Positions 15,920-25,636 are shown, counted from the first letter of the stretch. The stretch is DNA of 64,000 nt from Gracilimonas mengyeensis (GCF_900182705.1 NZ_FXTP01000015.1:62001-126000); one strand, 5' to 3'. The notes: generated by a model from the letters alone, not told the origin. Made by a program: numbers and translations.

Positions 15920-17086
15920 ATGTTTATGAAAGAATTAAGAGTCGCACTTTTTACCGGCAACTACAATCACATAAAAGATGGTGTTTCGCTTACGTTAAAC
16001 CGGTTAGTGCGATTTCTGGAAGCTCAGGATATCCCTGTATTGATATTCGGCCCAACCATTGAAGAACCAGAGCTGGATCATGCCGGCCGGCTGGTTTCAT
16101 TACCCTCGTTTCCCATTCCTTTTTCAAACCGGGGGGAGTATAGAATTGTGACAGGACTTTCGGATGAGGCAGAACGTGAATTGGAAGACTTCAATCCAAC
16201 GTTGGTTCATATTGCCACACCTGATGTTGGAGGATTAAAGGGCTTAAGATGGGCACAAAAAAATAACGTGCAGGTGGTGGCTTCCTACCACACGCATTTT
16301 GCCAGTTACCTTAAATATTATGGACTGACGCCTCTTGAGTTTCTGGCCTGGCGATATCTCAGCTGGTTCTACAATAGTTGCACGCATAATTATGTGCCAT
16401 CGCAATCTATGGTAGATGAGCTGGAATCGCATGGATTCCATAGTGATATGAAAATCTGGGCAAGGGGAGTAAATACCACCCTCTTTTCACCCCAAAAAAG
16501 AGATGAGAAATGGCGCAAGAAACTTGGATTTGCTGCTGATGATATCGTAGTTACTTTTGTCTCACGGCTAGTGTGGGAAAAAGCGCTGGACACCTATCGT
16601 GACAGTGTGCAAAGAGTGGCGGCGGTTAATCCTAAAGTGAAGGCACTGGTAGTAGGCGATGGTCCTGCAAAAGTGGAATTGGAGGAGCAGATGCCCGAAG
16701 CTCGTTTTACGGGTTTTCTTGAAGGGGAGGACTTGGCCCGGGCGTATGCATCCAGCGATGTGTTCTTTTTTCCGTCCCACACGGAAACCTTTGGAAATGT
16801 AACTTTGGAAGCCATGAGCAGCGGATTACCCTGCCTGGTGGCAGATGCAACAGGGAGCCGCTCATTGGTAATAGACGGTGAAAATGGCTTTTGGGCCGAA
16901 CCTGAGAACAAAAAAGATTTTACCGGAAAACTGGAACAAATTGTTGGAAATCCGGAACTGCGACAGAAGATGAAAGAGGCTTCGCGCAAGAGGGCACTGG
17001 AATTTGAATGGGATGCTATAAATGGCCGGCTGGTTGAAAATTACCGCGAGGCTCTTGCTCTGCCTGTGCCCCAGAATCACTATTAA
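15920..17086 (+). CDS. GT4 glycosyltransferase, MgtA/SqdX-like
   Basis: 388 residues, GT-B fold. The N-terminal acceptor domain has FTGNYNHIKDGVSLTLNRLV, HIATPDVGGLKGL and VASYHTHFASYLKYYG, close to the pattern of the mannosyl- and sulfoquinovosyl-diacylglycerol synthase branch of GT4 (NxxxDGVxxTL; SYHTxF). The donor domain has VSRLVWEKALDTY, VVGDGPAKVELEEQ and the E-x7-E segment in HTETFGNVTLEAMSSGLPC. No membrane helices or signal peptide, so a cytoplasmic or membrane-surface enzyme. It is followed after 14 bases by a second GT4 gene. A lipid acceptor is likely; the sugar is not readable from sequence. Confidence 0.88.
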   Translation: MFMKELRVALFTGNYNHIKDGVSLTLNRLVRFLEAQDIPVLIFGPTIEEPELDHAGRLVSLPSFPIPFSNRGEYRIVTGLSDEAERELEDFNPTLVHIATPDVGGLKGLRWAQKNNVQVVASYHTHFASYLKYYGLTPLEFLAWRYLSWFYNSCTHNYVPSQSMVDELESHGFHSDMKIWARGVNTTLFSPQKRDEKWRKKLGFAADDIVVTFVSRLVWEKALDTYRDSVQRVAAVNPKVKALVVGDGPAKVELEEQMPEARFTGFLEGEDLARAYASSDVFFFPSHTETFGNVTLEAMSSGLPCLVADATGSRSLVIDGENGFWAEPENKKDFTGKLEQIVGNPELRQKMKEASRKRALEFEWDAINGRLVENYREALALPVPQNHY

Positions 17087-17100
17087 ATAGAAGAATTTTT

Positions 17101-18273
17101 ATGAAGATTATTGACGTAGCCGAATTTTACACCGACCAGGGCGGAGGGGTGAAAACCTACATCAACCAAAAGCTGCAGTTTGGTGCCCAAATGGGCCACG
17201 AAATTGTGATTGTGGCTCCCGGCAAAGACTGGGGCGAAGAAGAACGCTATGGCGGCAGGGTGATTTGGGTTAAAGGTCCGCGCCTGCCGGTTGACTGGCG
17301 GTACTATATATTATGGCGTGAAAGTGCCGTGCATAAAATCCTGGACCGTGAACAGCCCGATGTGGTTGAAGGTTCATCGCCTTGGACCGGAGGCTGGTTT
17401 GCTGCCCGCTGGAAAGGGGAAGCCCTTAAGTCATTCATTTTTCATCAGGATCCTGTGGCCGCTTACCCGCATACTTTCTTGGGATCGGCCATGGGGTTCG
17501 AGCGGGTGGATAGCTTTTTTGGTTTCTATTGGAAATACCTTCAAAAGCTTAGTAAAAAATTTGATACAACGGTGGTAAGCGGTGAGTGGCTGGCCGACCG
17601 TATCGATAATCATGGCGTGCACAATCCCATCCCGGTACCTTTTGGGATTGATAAGGATTTCTTTTCCCCCAAAAGAAGGGATGAAGAATTGCGGGCAAAG
17701 CTACTGTCTGAGCACTTTGGTCTGCCGGAAGATGCCCACTTGATGATTGCGATAAGTCGACATCACCCCGAGAAAAGACTGGGTACGGTCATTGATGGCT
17801 TTGCCGATGCGGCTGCTGAAAAGCCGATGGGGCTGTTAATTTTTGGTGATGGTCCGATTCGAAAATATGTCCATTTTAAAGCCGGGAAGTCAAAGTATGT
17901 GAAGATTATGGGCTTCACAGACAACCGGGATCAACTGGCCGATATCCTGGCTTCCAGCGACTACTTTGTGCATGGTTCAGCTGCAGAGACCTATGGCATT
18001 GTGGTGGCAGAGGCAGTTTGCAGCGGCTTGCCGGTTGTGGTACCCGAAAGAGGAGGGGCTGCCGATATTTCCAAGCCCACTTTTGGGGAAACCTATACCC
18101 CTGGTGATGCGTCATCATTCAAAAAATCGTTGCTGAGAATTATTCAGCAAGACCGAAAACAGCTGGTAGAGGCTACCAAAAAAGCTGCTGAAAATGACAT
18201 AGTAACCATGGAACAACACTTCGAAATGCTGTTCGATACCTATCAAGAATTACTTGACCAAAAAGGGAGGTAA
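17101..18273 (+). CDS. GT4 glycosyltransferase
   Basis: 390 residues, GT-B fold, a second GT4 paralogue distinct from its neighbour. N-terminal: DVAEFYTDQGGGVKTYIN (acceptor glycine loop), EGSSPWTGGWFAARW. C-terminal: AISRHHPEKRLGTVIDG, IFGDGPIRKYVHF and the E-x7-E segment AETYGIVVAEAVCSGLPVV. Its GT partner at 15920 lies 14 bases upstream and a serine palmitoyltransferase-like gene lies 221 bases downstream, so it may add a second sugar to the same lipid. It is a single domain with no obvious targeting signal. Confidence 0.87.
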   Translation: MKIIDVAEFYTDQGGGVKTYINQKLQFGAQMGHEIVIVAPGKDWGEEERYGGRVIWVKGPRLPVDWRYYILWRESAVHKILDREQPDVVEGSSPWTGGWFAARWKGEALKSFIFHQDPVAAYPHTFLGSAMGFERVDSFFGFYWKYLQKLSKKFDTTVVSGEWLADRIDNHGVHNPIPVPFGIDKDFFSPKRRDEELRAKLLSEHFGLPEDAHLMIAISRHHPEKRLGTVIDGFADAAAEKPMGLLIFGDGPIRKYVHFKAGKSKYVKIMGFTDNRDQLADILASSDYFVHGSAAETYGIVVAEAVCSGLPVVVPERGGAADISKPTFGETYTPGDASSFKKSLLRIIQQDRKQLVEATKKAAENDIVTMEQHFEMLFDTYQELLDQKGR

Positions 18274-18354
18274 GTAATTTGCAGTAACCTTGTTACCATA
18301 ATGCCGCCTCACAAAGGCTGGCTAATAAATTCAGTAGCGAACGGATATATTTAT

Positions 18355-18362
18355 TATATTTG
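18355..18362 (+). promoter_or_regulatory. Candidate Bacteroidota-type -7 box
   Basis: TATATTTG, an exact match to the TAnnTTTG -7 element of Bacteroidota-related sigma-A promoters, 133 bases upstream of the palmitoyltransferase-like start. A clear -33 TTTG was not found, so only this half is supported. Confidence 0.35.
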
Positions 18363-18494
18363 CCGCAATAAATTACTATAAAGAAAGTAAGTCAGCAGCC
18401 GGTAGTTTTATGCTATCTTTTCCAGAATTTGATTGAAAACTTATACTGGCTATATTTCGATGTTTATTTAGAATCTTTGTTAAGGAATCACCGA

Positions 18495-19736
18495 ATGGCC
18501 GATCAAAAGTCCAGCGCCACTAAAAAATCAGACATTTTTTCAAAAGCTTATAACTTCACTAAGGCGGAAGAAATTAAAGAACAGGGGCTCTATCCCTATT
18601 TTAAGCCACTTCATGCAACCGATGGTACTACCGTCAAAATTGAAGGAAGAAAAGTAATCATGGCAGGCTCCAATAATTACCTGGGGCTTACCAACGACCA
18701 ACGTACCATCACGGCCGCACAAAAAGCCCTCGAAAAGTACGGGACCGGCTGTACCGGCTCGCGCTACCTGAACGGTACACTCGACAGTCATCTTGAGTTG
18801 GAAGACAAGCTTGCCGAGTTTATGAACAAGGAAGCCTGTGTACTTTTTAGTACCGGGTACCAAACCAATGAAGGTTCTATTCAGACTATCGCAGGGCGTA
18901 ACGACATTATCTTTTCTGATAAGGATAATCATGCCTGCATTGTGGTAGGAACGCTGGTATCCAATGCCAAAACAGTTCGCTATCAGCATAATGATATGGA
19001 TCAGCTGCGCAAGCTATTGGAACGCGCCGATCCCGATGCCGGTAAAATCATTGTAACCGACGGGGTCTTTTCCATGTCGGGTACGCTGGCCAATGTGCCG
19101 GAATTAGTGAAGCTGGCTAAAGAATTTGATGCCCGCCTTTATTTAGATGACGCTCATGCTGTGGGTGTTGTAGGTGAAGGTGGACGTGGTTCTGCCTCTG
19201 TTTTTGGTCTTACTGACCAGGTGGATCTAATCAGCGGTACTTTTTCTAAATCATTTGCCTCGCTGGGTGGTTTTTTAGTTGGTGATAAGCAAGTAATTGA
19301 GTTTATCCGTCACAATTCTCCCGCACATATTTTCAGTGCTTCCATGCCGCCGGCCAATGTGGCGACGGTGCTCAAGGCGCTCGAAATCCTGCAAGAAGAA
19401 ACCTGGCGATTAGATCGTCTGGAAGAGATTGCAAACTACATGCGCAAAGAATTGCGGGCACTTGGTTTCAATGTTTGGAGTAGCCAAAGTCCTATCATCC
19501 CTGTTGTGATTGGCGAAATGATGAAGTGTTTTGAGTTTTGGAAAGATCTTTTTGAAGAAGGCGTATATGCCAATGCGGTAGTGCCGCCTGCTGTACCCCA
19601 GGGACAGTCATTGCTTAGAACCAGTTACATGGCCAGTCACACCGATAGCCATTTGGATCAAATTTTAGAAGCCTTCCGTAAAGTTGGTCTCAAACACGGC
19701 ATTATCGACCGCAACGGCCATTCAACCATTGACTAA
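18495..19736 (+). CDS. spt: Serine palmitoyltransferase-like alpha-oxoamine synthase
   Basis: 413 residues from the ATG at 18495, which follows AAGGA; the longer reading upstream adds an unconserved stretch. PLP-dependent fold I: K252 in SGTFSKSFASLGGF is the Schiff-base lysine, D218 in YLDDAHAVGV contacts the pyridine N and H146 in DNHACIV stacks on the ring. KYGTGCTGSRYLNGTLDSH is characteristic of bacterial serine palmitoyltransferases, which condense serine and an acyl thioester to 3-ketosphinganine; KBL and BioF share the fold but usually read differently here. Followed after 10 bases by a GNAT acyltransferase gene. Family assignment is firm, the exact substrate inferred. Confidence 0.85.
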   Translation: MADQKSSATKKSDIFSKAYNFTKAEEIKEQGLYPYFKPLHATDGTTVKIEGRKVIMAGSNNYLGLTNDQRTITAAQKALEKYGTGCTGSRYLNGTLDSHLELEDKLAEFMNKEACVLFSTGYQTNEGSIQTIAGRNDIIFSDKDNHACIVVGTLVSNAKTVRYQHNDMDQLRKLLERADPDAGKIIVTDGVFSMSGTLANVPELVKLAKEFDARLYLDDAHAVGVVGEGGRGSASVFGLTDQVDLISGTFSKSFASLGGFLVGDKQVIEFIRHNSPAHIFSASMPPANVATVLKALEILQEETWRLDRLEEIANYMRKELRALGFNVWSSQSPIIPVVIGEMMKCFEFWKDLFEEGVYANAVVPPAVPQGQSLLRTSYMASHTDSHLDQILEAFRKVGLKHGIIDRNGHSTID

Positions 19737-19746
19737 GCGGGATAAA

Positions 19747-20871
19747 ATGAATAGTTCCGGTGTTACCTTCGTATCCAATCAGGAAGAGAAAGAGCGGTTT
19801 ATACATTTTATTTATCCTTTTTATGAGGGCACGGAACACTGGGTGCCCCCGCTCAGAATGGATCAGAAAAAACTGGTAGATCAAGAGAAGAATCCTTTCT
19901 ACGAGAATGCAGAGATAGCCATGTTCCTGGCTCAAAAAGATGGCAAGGATGTTGGCCGGATTGCAGCCATTATTGATCATCGCTTCAACGATTTTCACGA
20001 TACCCAAACCGGTCATTTCGGTTTTTTTGAATGCATTGATGACCAGCATACCGCCGACCTGCTATTCCGGGTTGCCAGTGATTGGCTGCGCGACAAAGGT
20101 ATGAATAAAGTGTTGGGTCCGGCCAGTCCCAGCATGATGGACACGATTGGCGTGTTGATTGATGGCTTCGATAAGGATCCTTATATCATGATGCCGTACA
20201 ACTTCGATTACTACGATAAGCTTATCCAGAATGCCGGGCTTGAGAAAGAAATGGATATGTACGCTTATATCGTTGATCAAACTACGGTTTCTACCGAGCG
20301 AATGGATCGTGCTATGAGCATTGTGCGACGCAGGTTACCGGATTTGGAAATTCGTCCCGTTAACCTGAAGAAAATGAAAGAAGAGATTCAGGTAGTTCGA
20401 AAGATTTATAATGAAGCCTGGAAAAATAACTGGGGCTTCATCCCGCTTACCGAAGCGGAATTTGCGGCGGCCGGCAAGGATTTGAAGATGATACTGGATC
20501 CCAAGTATGCGCACGTGGCTGAAATTAAGGGCGAACCGGTAGCATTTTCTATTGGTATTCCCAACATCAATGAGATTTTAAAAGACATGAATGGAAAGCT
20601 TTTTCCATTCGGTTTCCTGAAACTGCTGTTCAAGAAAAATAAAGTAAGTGGACTGCGCACGGCCCTGATGGGGGTTTTACCTGAGTGGCAAGGCAAAGGC
20701 ATCGATGCCCTGCTGCACCAGCGCTCCATACAAAATGGACTGGATGACGGTATCAAGCAAGAGTCCGAATTGAGCTGGATCCTGGAAAGCAATGCCGAGA
20801 TGATCCGCGTAGCTGAACGCATCGGCGGCAGTTTGGACAAGACCTATCGTATCTACTCGAAGGCGCTTTAA
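19747..20871 (+). CDS. GNAT-fold acyltransferase (possible ceramide synthase)
   Basis: 374 residues from the ATG at 19747; an upstream reading would overlap the palmitoyltransferase-like gene in another frame. Conserved features of this large GNAT subfamily (often mislabelled dATP pyrophosphohydrolase) are HWVPPLRMDQKKLVD near residue 30, KDVGRIAAIIDHRFNDFH, HFGFFECIDD, GPASPSMMDTIGVLIDGFD and MMPYNFDYY. The C-terminal acetyl-CoA-fold stretch reads LMGVLPEWQGKGIDALL. In Caulobacter a GNAT-type enzyme (bCerS) N-acylates the sphingoid base; placement directly behind an spt-like gene supports that role here, but the family also occurs in bacteria without sphingolipids. Confidence 0.8.
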   Translation: MNSSGVTFVSNQEEKERFIHFIYPFYEGTEHWVPPLRMDQKKLVDQEKNPFYENAEIAMFLAQKDGKDVGRIAAIIDHRFNDFHDTQTGHFGFFECIDDQHTADLLFRVASDWLRDKGMNKVLGPASPSMMDTIGVLIDGFDKDPYIMMPYNFDYYDKLIQNAGLEKEMDMYAYIVDQTTVSTERMDRAMSIVRRRLPDLEIRPVNLKKMKEEIQVVRKIYNEAWKNNWGFIPLTEAEFAAAGKDLKMILDPKYAHVAEIKGEPVAFSIGIPNINEILKDMNGKLFPFGFLKLLFKKNKVSGLRTALMGVLPEWQGKGIDALLHQRSIQNGLDDGIKQESELSWILESNAEMIRVAERIGGSLDKTYRIYSKAL

Positions 20872-21454
20872 CTTAGTTGTTAGTATTAGGTTTTAGGTGT
20901 TAGTTATTTGATGGTTGGAGTAGGGTGGAAATAATGCTTTCGTCGCGCTGCTCTGCTGCGCAATGCCTGTCAGAATCTTTGGTTCCAAGATGTTGTATTA
21001 GATCTCGTTTCTGAGGACCTCATTTGATGCATTGGCCACATCCACACTCACCTTTATCCATCTCCCTCCGAATGCTCGGAGCAGGCAGGGAGAGGAAACT
21101 CATTAGTTAGTTCCTGCAATGAGAATAACACCTCACCATTAGCTAATTTCTTTGATTCGGAATCTCAAGCCTCCAAAAACTTCCCCCGACAGAGGGAGTC
21201 GGGGGATTGAGGGGTGGGTAAAAGTAGCCAGTGTTACTATTCTTTTGATCTGGTATAAAGCTCTGAAACTATCTGTTCGATGGTCTTCCTTTCGAAATCA
21301 TATAGTCCCCAATTTTAACAACCATTTCACAACATCTACACAGTTTTTCCTTATCTTTTTAAGGCTTTGTACCAAAGCTTCCTTATTTAGCTTGAAGAGC
21401 ACGGGGCTTTGTTAGCAGCTAATAAATCATCAACCAAAAAAGAGTATAAAAAAG
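20872..21454. other. Intergenic region with hairpins
   Basis: 583 bases with no supportable gene. Visible are a degenerate TTAG-rich tract (20876-20910), an imperfect hairpin at 21061-21092 (CTCCCT/AGGGAG with inner CCGA/TCGG), a strong hairpin at 21183-21205 (CCCCCGAC/GTCGGGGG) and a palindrome at 21361-21380 (GCTTTG-tac-CAAAGC). The last lies ~75 bases upstream of fumC and could be an operator. Confidence 0.5.
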
Positions 21455-22846
21455 ATGAGCGAATATCGTATTGAGAAAGACTCCATGGGCGAAGTGAAAG
21501 TTCCAAAAGACGCACTGTACGGGGCCCAAACCCAGCGGGCACACGATAATTTCCCGGTAAGCGGGATTAAGTTCAGCCGGGAGTTTATTGAAGCATTGGG
21601 ATTTGTGAAAAAATCAGCTGCAGCAACTAATGAAGAACTGGGGCTGCTGGACTCAGGCGTATCCACGGCCATACAGGCAGCGGCTCAGGAGGTGATTGAC
21701 GGGCTGCACGACAAAGAATTTGTAATTGATATTTTTCAGACCGGCTCCGGTACTTCCACCAACATGAATGCCAACGAAGTGATGGCGCACCGGGCCAACG
21801 AGCTTAAGAAAAATCTGGATGTCACCATCCACCCCAACGATCACATCAACTACGGGCAAAGCTCGAACGATGTGATTCCTACCACCATCCGCGTAGCGGC
21901 CGTAAAAGCCGTAAATAACAAACTGATTCCGGCGCTGGAACACCTCCGCAAAACCTTCCTGGAAAAAGGAAAAGAATATGCCGATGTAGTTAAAACCGGT
22001 CGCACCCACCTGATGGACGCCATGCCGGTAACTATTGAGCAGGAATTCAGTGGCTATGCACGCCAGGTTGAACTGGGTATCAAGCGCGTTGAGGCTGCTC
22101 TGGAACGCGTAAGTGAGCTTCCGCAGGGAGGAACCGCCGTGGGTACCGGTATCAACACACACAAAGATTTTGGGAAGAAATTTGCCGCCAAGATTTCTGA
22201 ATTGACCGGCGAAAGTTTTACCGAAGCTGAAAATCACTTTGAAGCCCAGGCCACGGTAGATGCTCCTGTTGAACTCAGTGGACAGCTAAAAACTATTGCC
22301 GTTGGAATGATGAAAATCGGTAACGACCTGCGCTGGATGAATTCAGGTCCTAATAGTGGTATCGGAGAAGTGGAACTGGCTGCGCTACAACCCGGTTCTT
22401 CCATCATGCCCGGGAAAGTAAATCCGGTGATTGAAGAATCACTGACAATGGTAAGCGCCCAGGTAATTGGTAATGATGCCACCGTAACTGTAGCCGGACA
22501 GGCAGGAAACTTTGAACTTAATGTGATGCTGCCCGTAGTAGCTCACAACTTGCTGCAGTCTATTGATATTTTAGCTAATGCAGCACGGAACCTTGCCGAC
22601 CGATCGGTGTCTAAACTAAAAGTGAAGAAAGAAGCGATTGCCGATATGGTTGGACGTAATCCTATCCTGGTAACTGCGCTGAACCCGATTATCGGCTACG
22701 ACAAGGCGGCAAAAATTGCCAAGAAAGCTTTTGCTGAAGGACGTCCGTTGAAAGAAGTGGCCAAAGAGATGACGGATTTATCCGATGAAGAACTTGATAA
22801 TGCCCTTGACCCAATTAAAATGACCAAGGGCGGTTTTACTGAATAG
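21455..22846 (+). CDS. fumC: Fumarate hydratase class II
   Basis: 463 residues, standard length for the tetrameric, iron-independent fumarase that hydrates fumarate to malate in the TCA cycle. It carries the superfamily signature GSSIMPGKVNP (about residue 310) with the flexible substrate loop, TGRTHLMDAMPVT near 180, NYGQSSNDVIPTT (B-site side) near 130, and the N-terminal YGAQTQRAHDNFPVSG. The catalytic histidine of TGRTHL is present. It is monocistronic: a terminator follows directly and the next gene has its own leader. Confidence 0.96.
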   Translation: MSEYRIEKDSMGEVKVPKDALYGAQTQRAHDNFPVSGIKFSREFIEALGFVKKSAAATNEELGLLDSGVSTAIQAAAQEVIDGLHDKEFVIDIFQTGSGTSTNMNANEVMAHRANELKKNLDVTIHPNDHINYGQSSNDVIPTTIRVAAVKAVNNKLIPALEHLRKTFLEKGKEYADVVKTGRTHLMDAMPVTIEQEFSGYARQVELGIKRVEAALERVSELPQGGTAVGTGINTHKDFGKKFAAKISELTGESFTEAENHFEAQATVDAPVELSGQLKTIAVGMMKIGNDLRWMNSGPNSGIGEVELAALQPGSSIMPGKVNPVIEESLTMVSAQVIGNDATVTVAGQAGNFELNVMLPVVAHNLLQSIDILANAARNLADRSVSKLKVKKEAIADMVGRNPILVTALNPIIGYDKAAKIAKKAFAEGRPLKEVAKEMTDLSDEELDNALDPIKMTKGGFTE

Positions 22847-22858
22847 AGTATGAGAAGA

Positions 22859-22895
22859 TCGGTCGGGCAATAAAGCCCGACCGATTCCTTTTTTA
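22859..22895 (+). terminator. Intrinsic terminator after fumC
   Basis: CGGTCGGGC-aataaa-GCCCGACCG, a 9-bp perfect stem, followed by ATTCCTTTTTTA. It starts 12 bases after the fumC stop codon. Confidence 0.9.
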
Positions 22896-23215
22896 GTAGT
22901 AATAATATACTTTGCATAACCTGTGTCCATATTGTCACTAAAAAGAGGTTTGTGACAGGACAGGTTTATATTATTTATTAACAGATAATATCTGGTATTA
23001 TCCGTATTTCGATTGTGATGAGTGCAATCGAAACAATTTAAAAGTGTCGGTATAAGAGGTAGATTCAAAATCATTTTTAATGAAATCATAACCGCAATTT
23101 AATGTAAAACAGTATGGTTTGATGTGAATGCCGTTTCATAAAAAAGCGCTTTTTTCTTATACTATCGCCCCCATTGAAAGGGCGCTTTCCTAACTTTCAA
23201 CACTAACATCACATA
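22896..23215. other. Leader region of the E1 gene with nested inverted repeats
   Basis: 320 bases without a gene. Two nested inverted repeats lie at 22918-22966: AACCTGT pairs with ACAGGTT (960-966), and inside them TGTCAC (933-938) pairs with GTGACA (952-957). A further hairpin, GATAATA-tctgg-TATTATC, sits at 22984-23002. These could be operators or a structured leader for the dehydrogenase gene; no consensus promoter was identified. Confidence 0.45.
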
Positions 23216-25636
23216 ATGGCTCAAGTAAAAGAAAAGAAGAAGAAAAGCAGGTTCTCCGCTGCTCAGAAAAAAGAAATCCTTGCTGATTTTAAACTGGGTT
23301 GGGTGAGCCGGTATATCTCACTGATTGGCCGCAAAGAAGTATTAACCGGGAAAGCCAAATTCGGAATCTTCGGAGACGGCAAGGAAATTCCGCAGATTGC
23401 CATGGCCAAACAGTTCCAAAATGGGGATTTTCGATCGGGCTATTATCGTGATCAGACCTTTATGCTGGCCATTGGCGGCATCACTCCGCAACAGCTTTTT
23501 GCACAACTCTATGCCCATACCGATCTGGAAGCGGAGCCCAATTCCGGCGGACGCCAGATGAACTCGCATTTTGCCACTCGCCTTGTTGATAATGAAGGCA
23601 ATTGGATCACCCAAACAGAAAGCAAAAATACGGCCTCTGATATCTCACCGACGGCCGGACAGATGGCGCGCCTTCTGGGGCTGGCACAGGCCTCTAAAGT
23701 GTATCGAAATGAAGAAGCACTGAAAGCCAAAGATTGGGAGAAATTTTCAAAAAATGGCAATGAAATTGCTTTCGGAACCATCGGGGATGCGAGTACTTCG
23801 GAAGGGGTGTTCTGGGAAACCATCAATGCCGGGGGGGTATTGCAAGTTCCCATGGTGGTGTCAGTATGGGATGATGGCTATGGCATTTCGGTGGCAAAGA
23901 AATATCAAACTACCAAAGAAAGTATCTCTGATGTGCTGAGCGGTTTCCAGCGTACAGATGAACAAGATGGATATGAAATTTTGAAAGTCAGAGCCTGGGA
24001 CTACACCGGCCTGATTGAGACCTATGAAAAAGCTGCAAAGATTGCCCGCGAAGAGCATGTACCTGTTCTAATTCATGTAACCGAAGTAACGCAGCCTCAG
24101 GGGCACTCAACCTCAGGTTCTCATGAACGCTATAAGCCGGAAGAGCGCTTGAAGTGGGAAGAAGAATATTGCTGCCTGGCTAAATTCAGAGAATGGATTC
24201 TGAAGAATAAAATTTCCGATGAAGAAACTCTAAGTAAGCTGGAATCGGAGGCTCATGATGAGGTGAACGACGCCAAGAATAGAGCTTGGAAGGCTTTCAC
24301 CGACCCTATCAAAAAAGAGAAAAAGAAAGTTATTAAACTTATCAATACACTGCGGGATGAATCCGGAGTTGAAGAGGTTGGTAAGTACGCTCAGAAAATT
24401 AAAAATTATCCAAACGCCATCCGGAAAGATATTTTAGGGGCTGCACGCAAAGCACTGGTTGCTACGGCCGGTACGGAAAGTGCCGCTCGGAATGAGGTTT
24501 TGGAGTATATAAAGGAATCAGAAGCGGAAAACCGTGAGCGTTATAGTTCTCATTTATATAGCGAAACGCCCAAGTCTCCGCTGAATATTGAAGAGATTAA
24601 ACCGCAATACGATGAAGATGCCAAACGGGTAGATGGTCGTTTGGTTATTCGCGACAATTTTGACGCTTTATTTAAGAAATATCCCAATACCCTGATTTTT
24701 GGGGAAGACTCCGGCCAGCTGGGTGATGTAAATAAAGGTCTGGAAGGCATGCAGGAGAAGTATGGAGAAATACGGATTAGTGATACCGGTATCCGCGAAG
24801 CTACCATTTTGGGGCAGGGTATCGGGATGGCTATGCGCGGTTTACGACCTATTGCCGAAATCCAATACCTGGATTACCTGTTGTACTGTTTCCAGGGGAT
24901 TAGTGATGATTTGGCAACTTTACGCTACAGGACACGTGGCGGACAGGCATCGCCTCTGATCGTTCGCACACGCGGACATCGTTTGGAAGGTATATGGCAT
25001 TCCGGCTCACCAATGGGTATGATTTTGGGAGGCGCACGTGGCGTACACTTATGCGTACCACGTAACCTTACCGAAGCGGCTGGTTTTTACAATACGCTGC
25101 TTCAGGGTGATGACCCCGCTATTATTATTGAGCCGTTGAACGGTTACCGGTTGAAGGAAGATATGCCTTCAAACCTGGGTGAGTTTACCACACCGCTTGG
25201 AGTACCCGAGATTGTAGAAGAAGGATCCGATATTACTATTGTATCCTATGGATCCACTTTTAACATTGCGCATAAAGTAGTTCACGAGTTATCCGATCAT
25301 GATATTTCTGCAGAACTGATAGATGTGCGGACCTTGATGCCTTTTGACTTGGATCATGTAATTGGTAAATCGGTAGAAAAAACCAACCGCCTGCTGGTGG
25401 TTGATGAAGATGTTCCTGGTGGTGCTTCCGCTTACATTCTCAACAAGGTTCTTCAAGAACAGAGTGGATATTTTAAGCTGGATTCTGCTCCTAAATGCTT
25501 GTCGGCCAACAATCATCGCCCGGCTTATGCCTCGGATGGTGATTATTTCAGTAAGCCCAATGCCGAAGATATTTTCGAAACGGTTTATGGTATGATGAGC
25601 GAGGTTAATCCCGATAAATACCCACCTATTTATTAA
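23216..25636 (+). CDS. 2-oxoacid dehydrogenase E1, alpha and beta fused
   Basis: 806 residues combining both halves of a thiamine-diphosphate E1. The alpha part (to ~390) has FRSGYYRDQTFMLAIGG, SPTAGQMARLLGLAQA and the ThDP stretch IGDASTSEGVFW...WDDGYGIS. The beta part (from ~450) has FGEDSGQLGDVNKGLEGM, EATILGQGIGMAMRGLRPI, QASPLIVRTRGHRLEG and the C-terminal transketolase domain DVRTLMPFDLDHV. Such fused E1s are common in Bacteroidota-type genomes and serve pyruvate or branched-chain 2-oxoacid dehydrogenase complexes; E2 and E3 are not adjacent, so the substrate is open. The lysine-rich N-terminus (VKEKKKKSRFS) is an extension. A clear own leader precedes it. Confidence 0.88.
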   Translation: MAQVKEKKKKSRFSAAQKKEILADFKLGWVSRYISLIGRKEVLTGKAKFGIFGDGKEIPQIAMAKQFQNGDFRSGYYRDQTFMLAIGGITPQQLFAQLYAHTDLEAEPNSGGRQMNSHFATRLVDNEGNWITQTESKNTASDISPTAGQMARLLGLAQASKVYRNEEALKAKDWEKFSKNGNEIAFGTIGDASTSEGVFWETINAGGVLQVPMVVSVWDDGYGISVAKKYQTTKESISDVLSGFQRTDEQDGYEILKVRAWDYTGLIETYEKAAKIAREEHVPVLIHVTEVTQPQGHSTSGSHERYKPEERLKWEEEYCCLAKFREWILKNKISDEETLSKLESEAHDEVNDAKNRAWKAFTDPIKKEKKKVIKLINTLRDESGVEEVGKYAQKIKNYPNAIRKDILGAARKALVATAGTESAARNEVLEYIKESEAENRERYSSHLYSETPKSPLNIEEIKPQYDEDAKRVDGRLVIRDNFDALFKKYPNTLIFGEDSGQLGDVNKGLEGMQEKYGEIRISDTGIREATILGQGIGMAMRGLRPIAEIQYLDYLLYCFQGISDDLATLRYRTRGGQASPLIVRTRGHRLEGIWHSGSPMGMILGGARGVHLCVPRNLTEAAGFYNTLLQGDDPAIIIEPLNGYRLKEDMPSNLGEFTTPLGVPEIVEEGSDITIVSYGSTFNIAHKVVHELSDHDISAELIDVRTLMPFDLDHVIGKSVEKTNRLLVVDEDVPGGASAYILNKVLQEQSGYFKLDSAPKCLSANNHRPAYASDGDYFSKPNAEDIFETVYGMMSEVNPDKYPPIY

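Noticed and set aside
21152-21415. An 87-codon open frame upstream of fumC
   Set aside because: It crosses a strong hairpin (21183-21205), has no similarity pattern I can see and an unusual composition.
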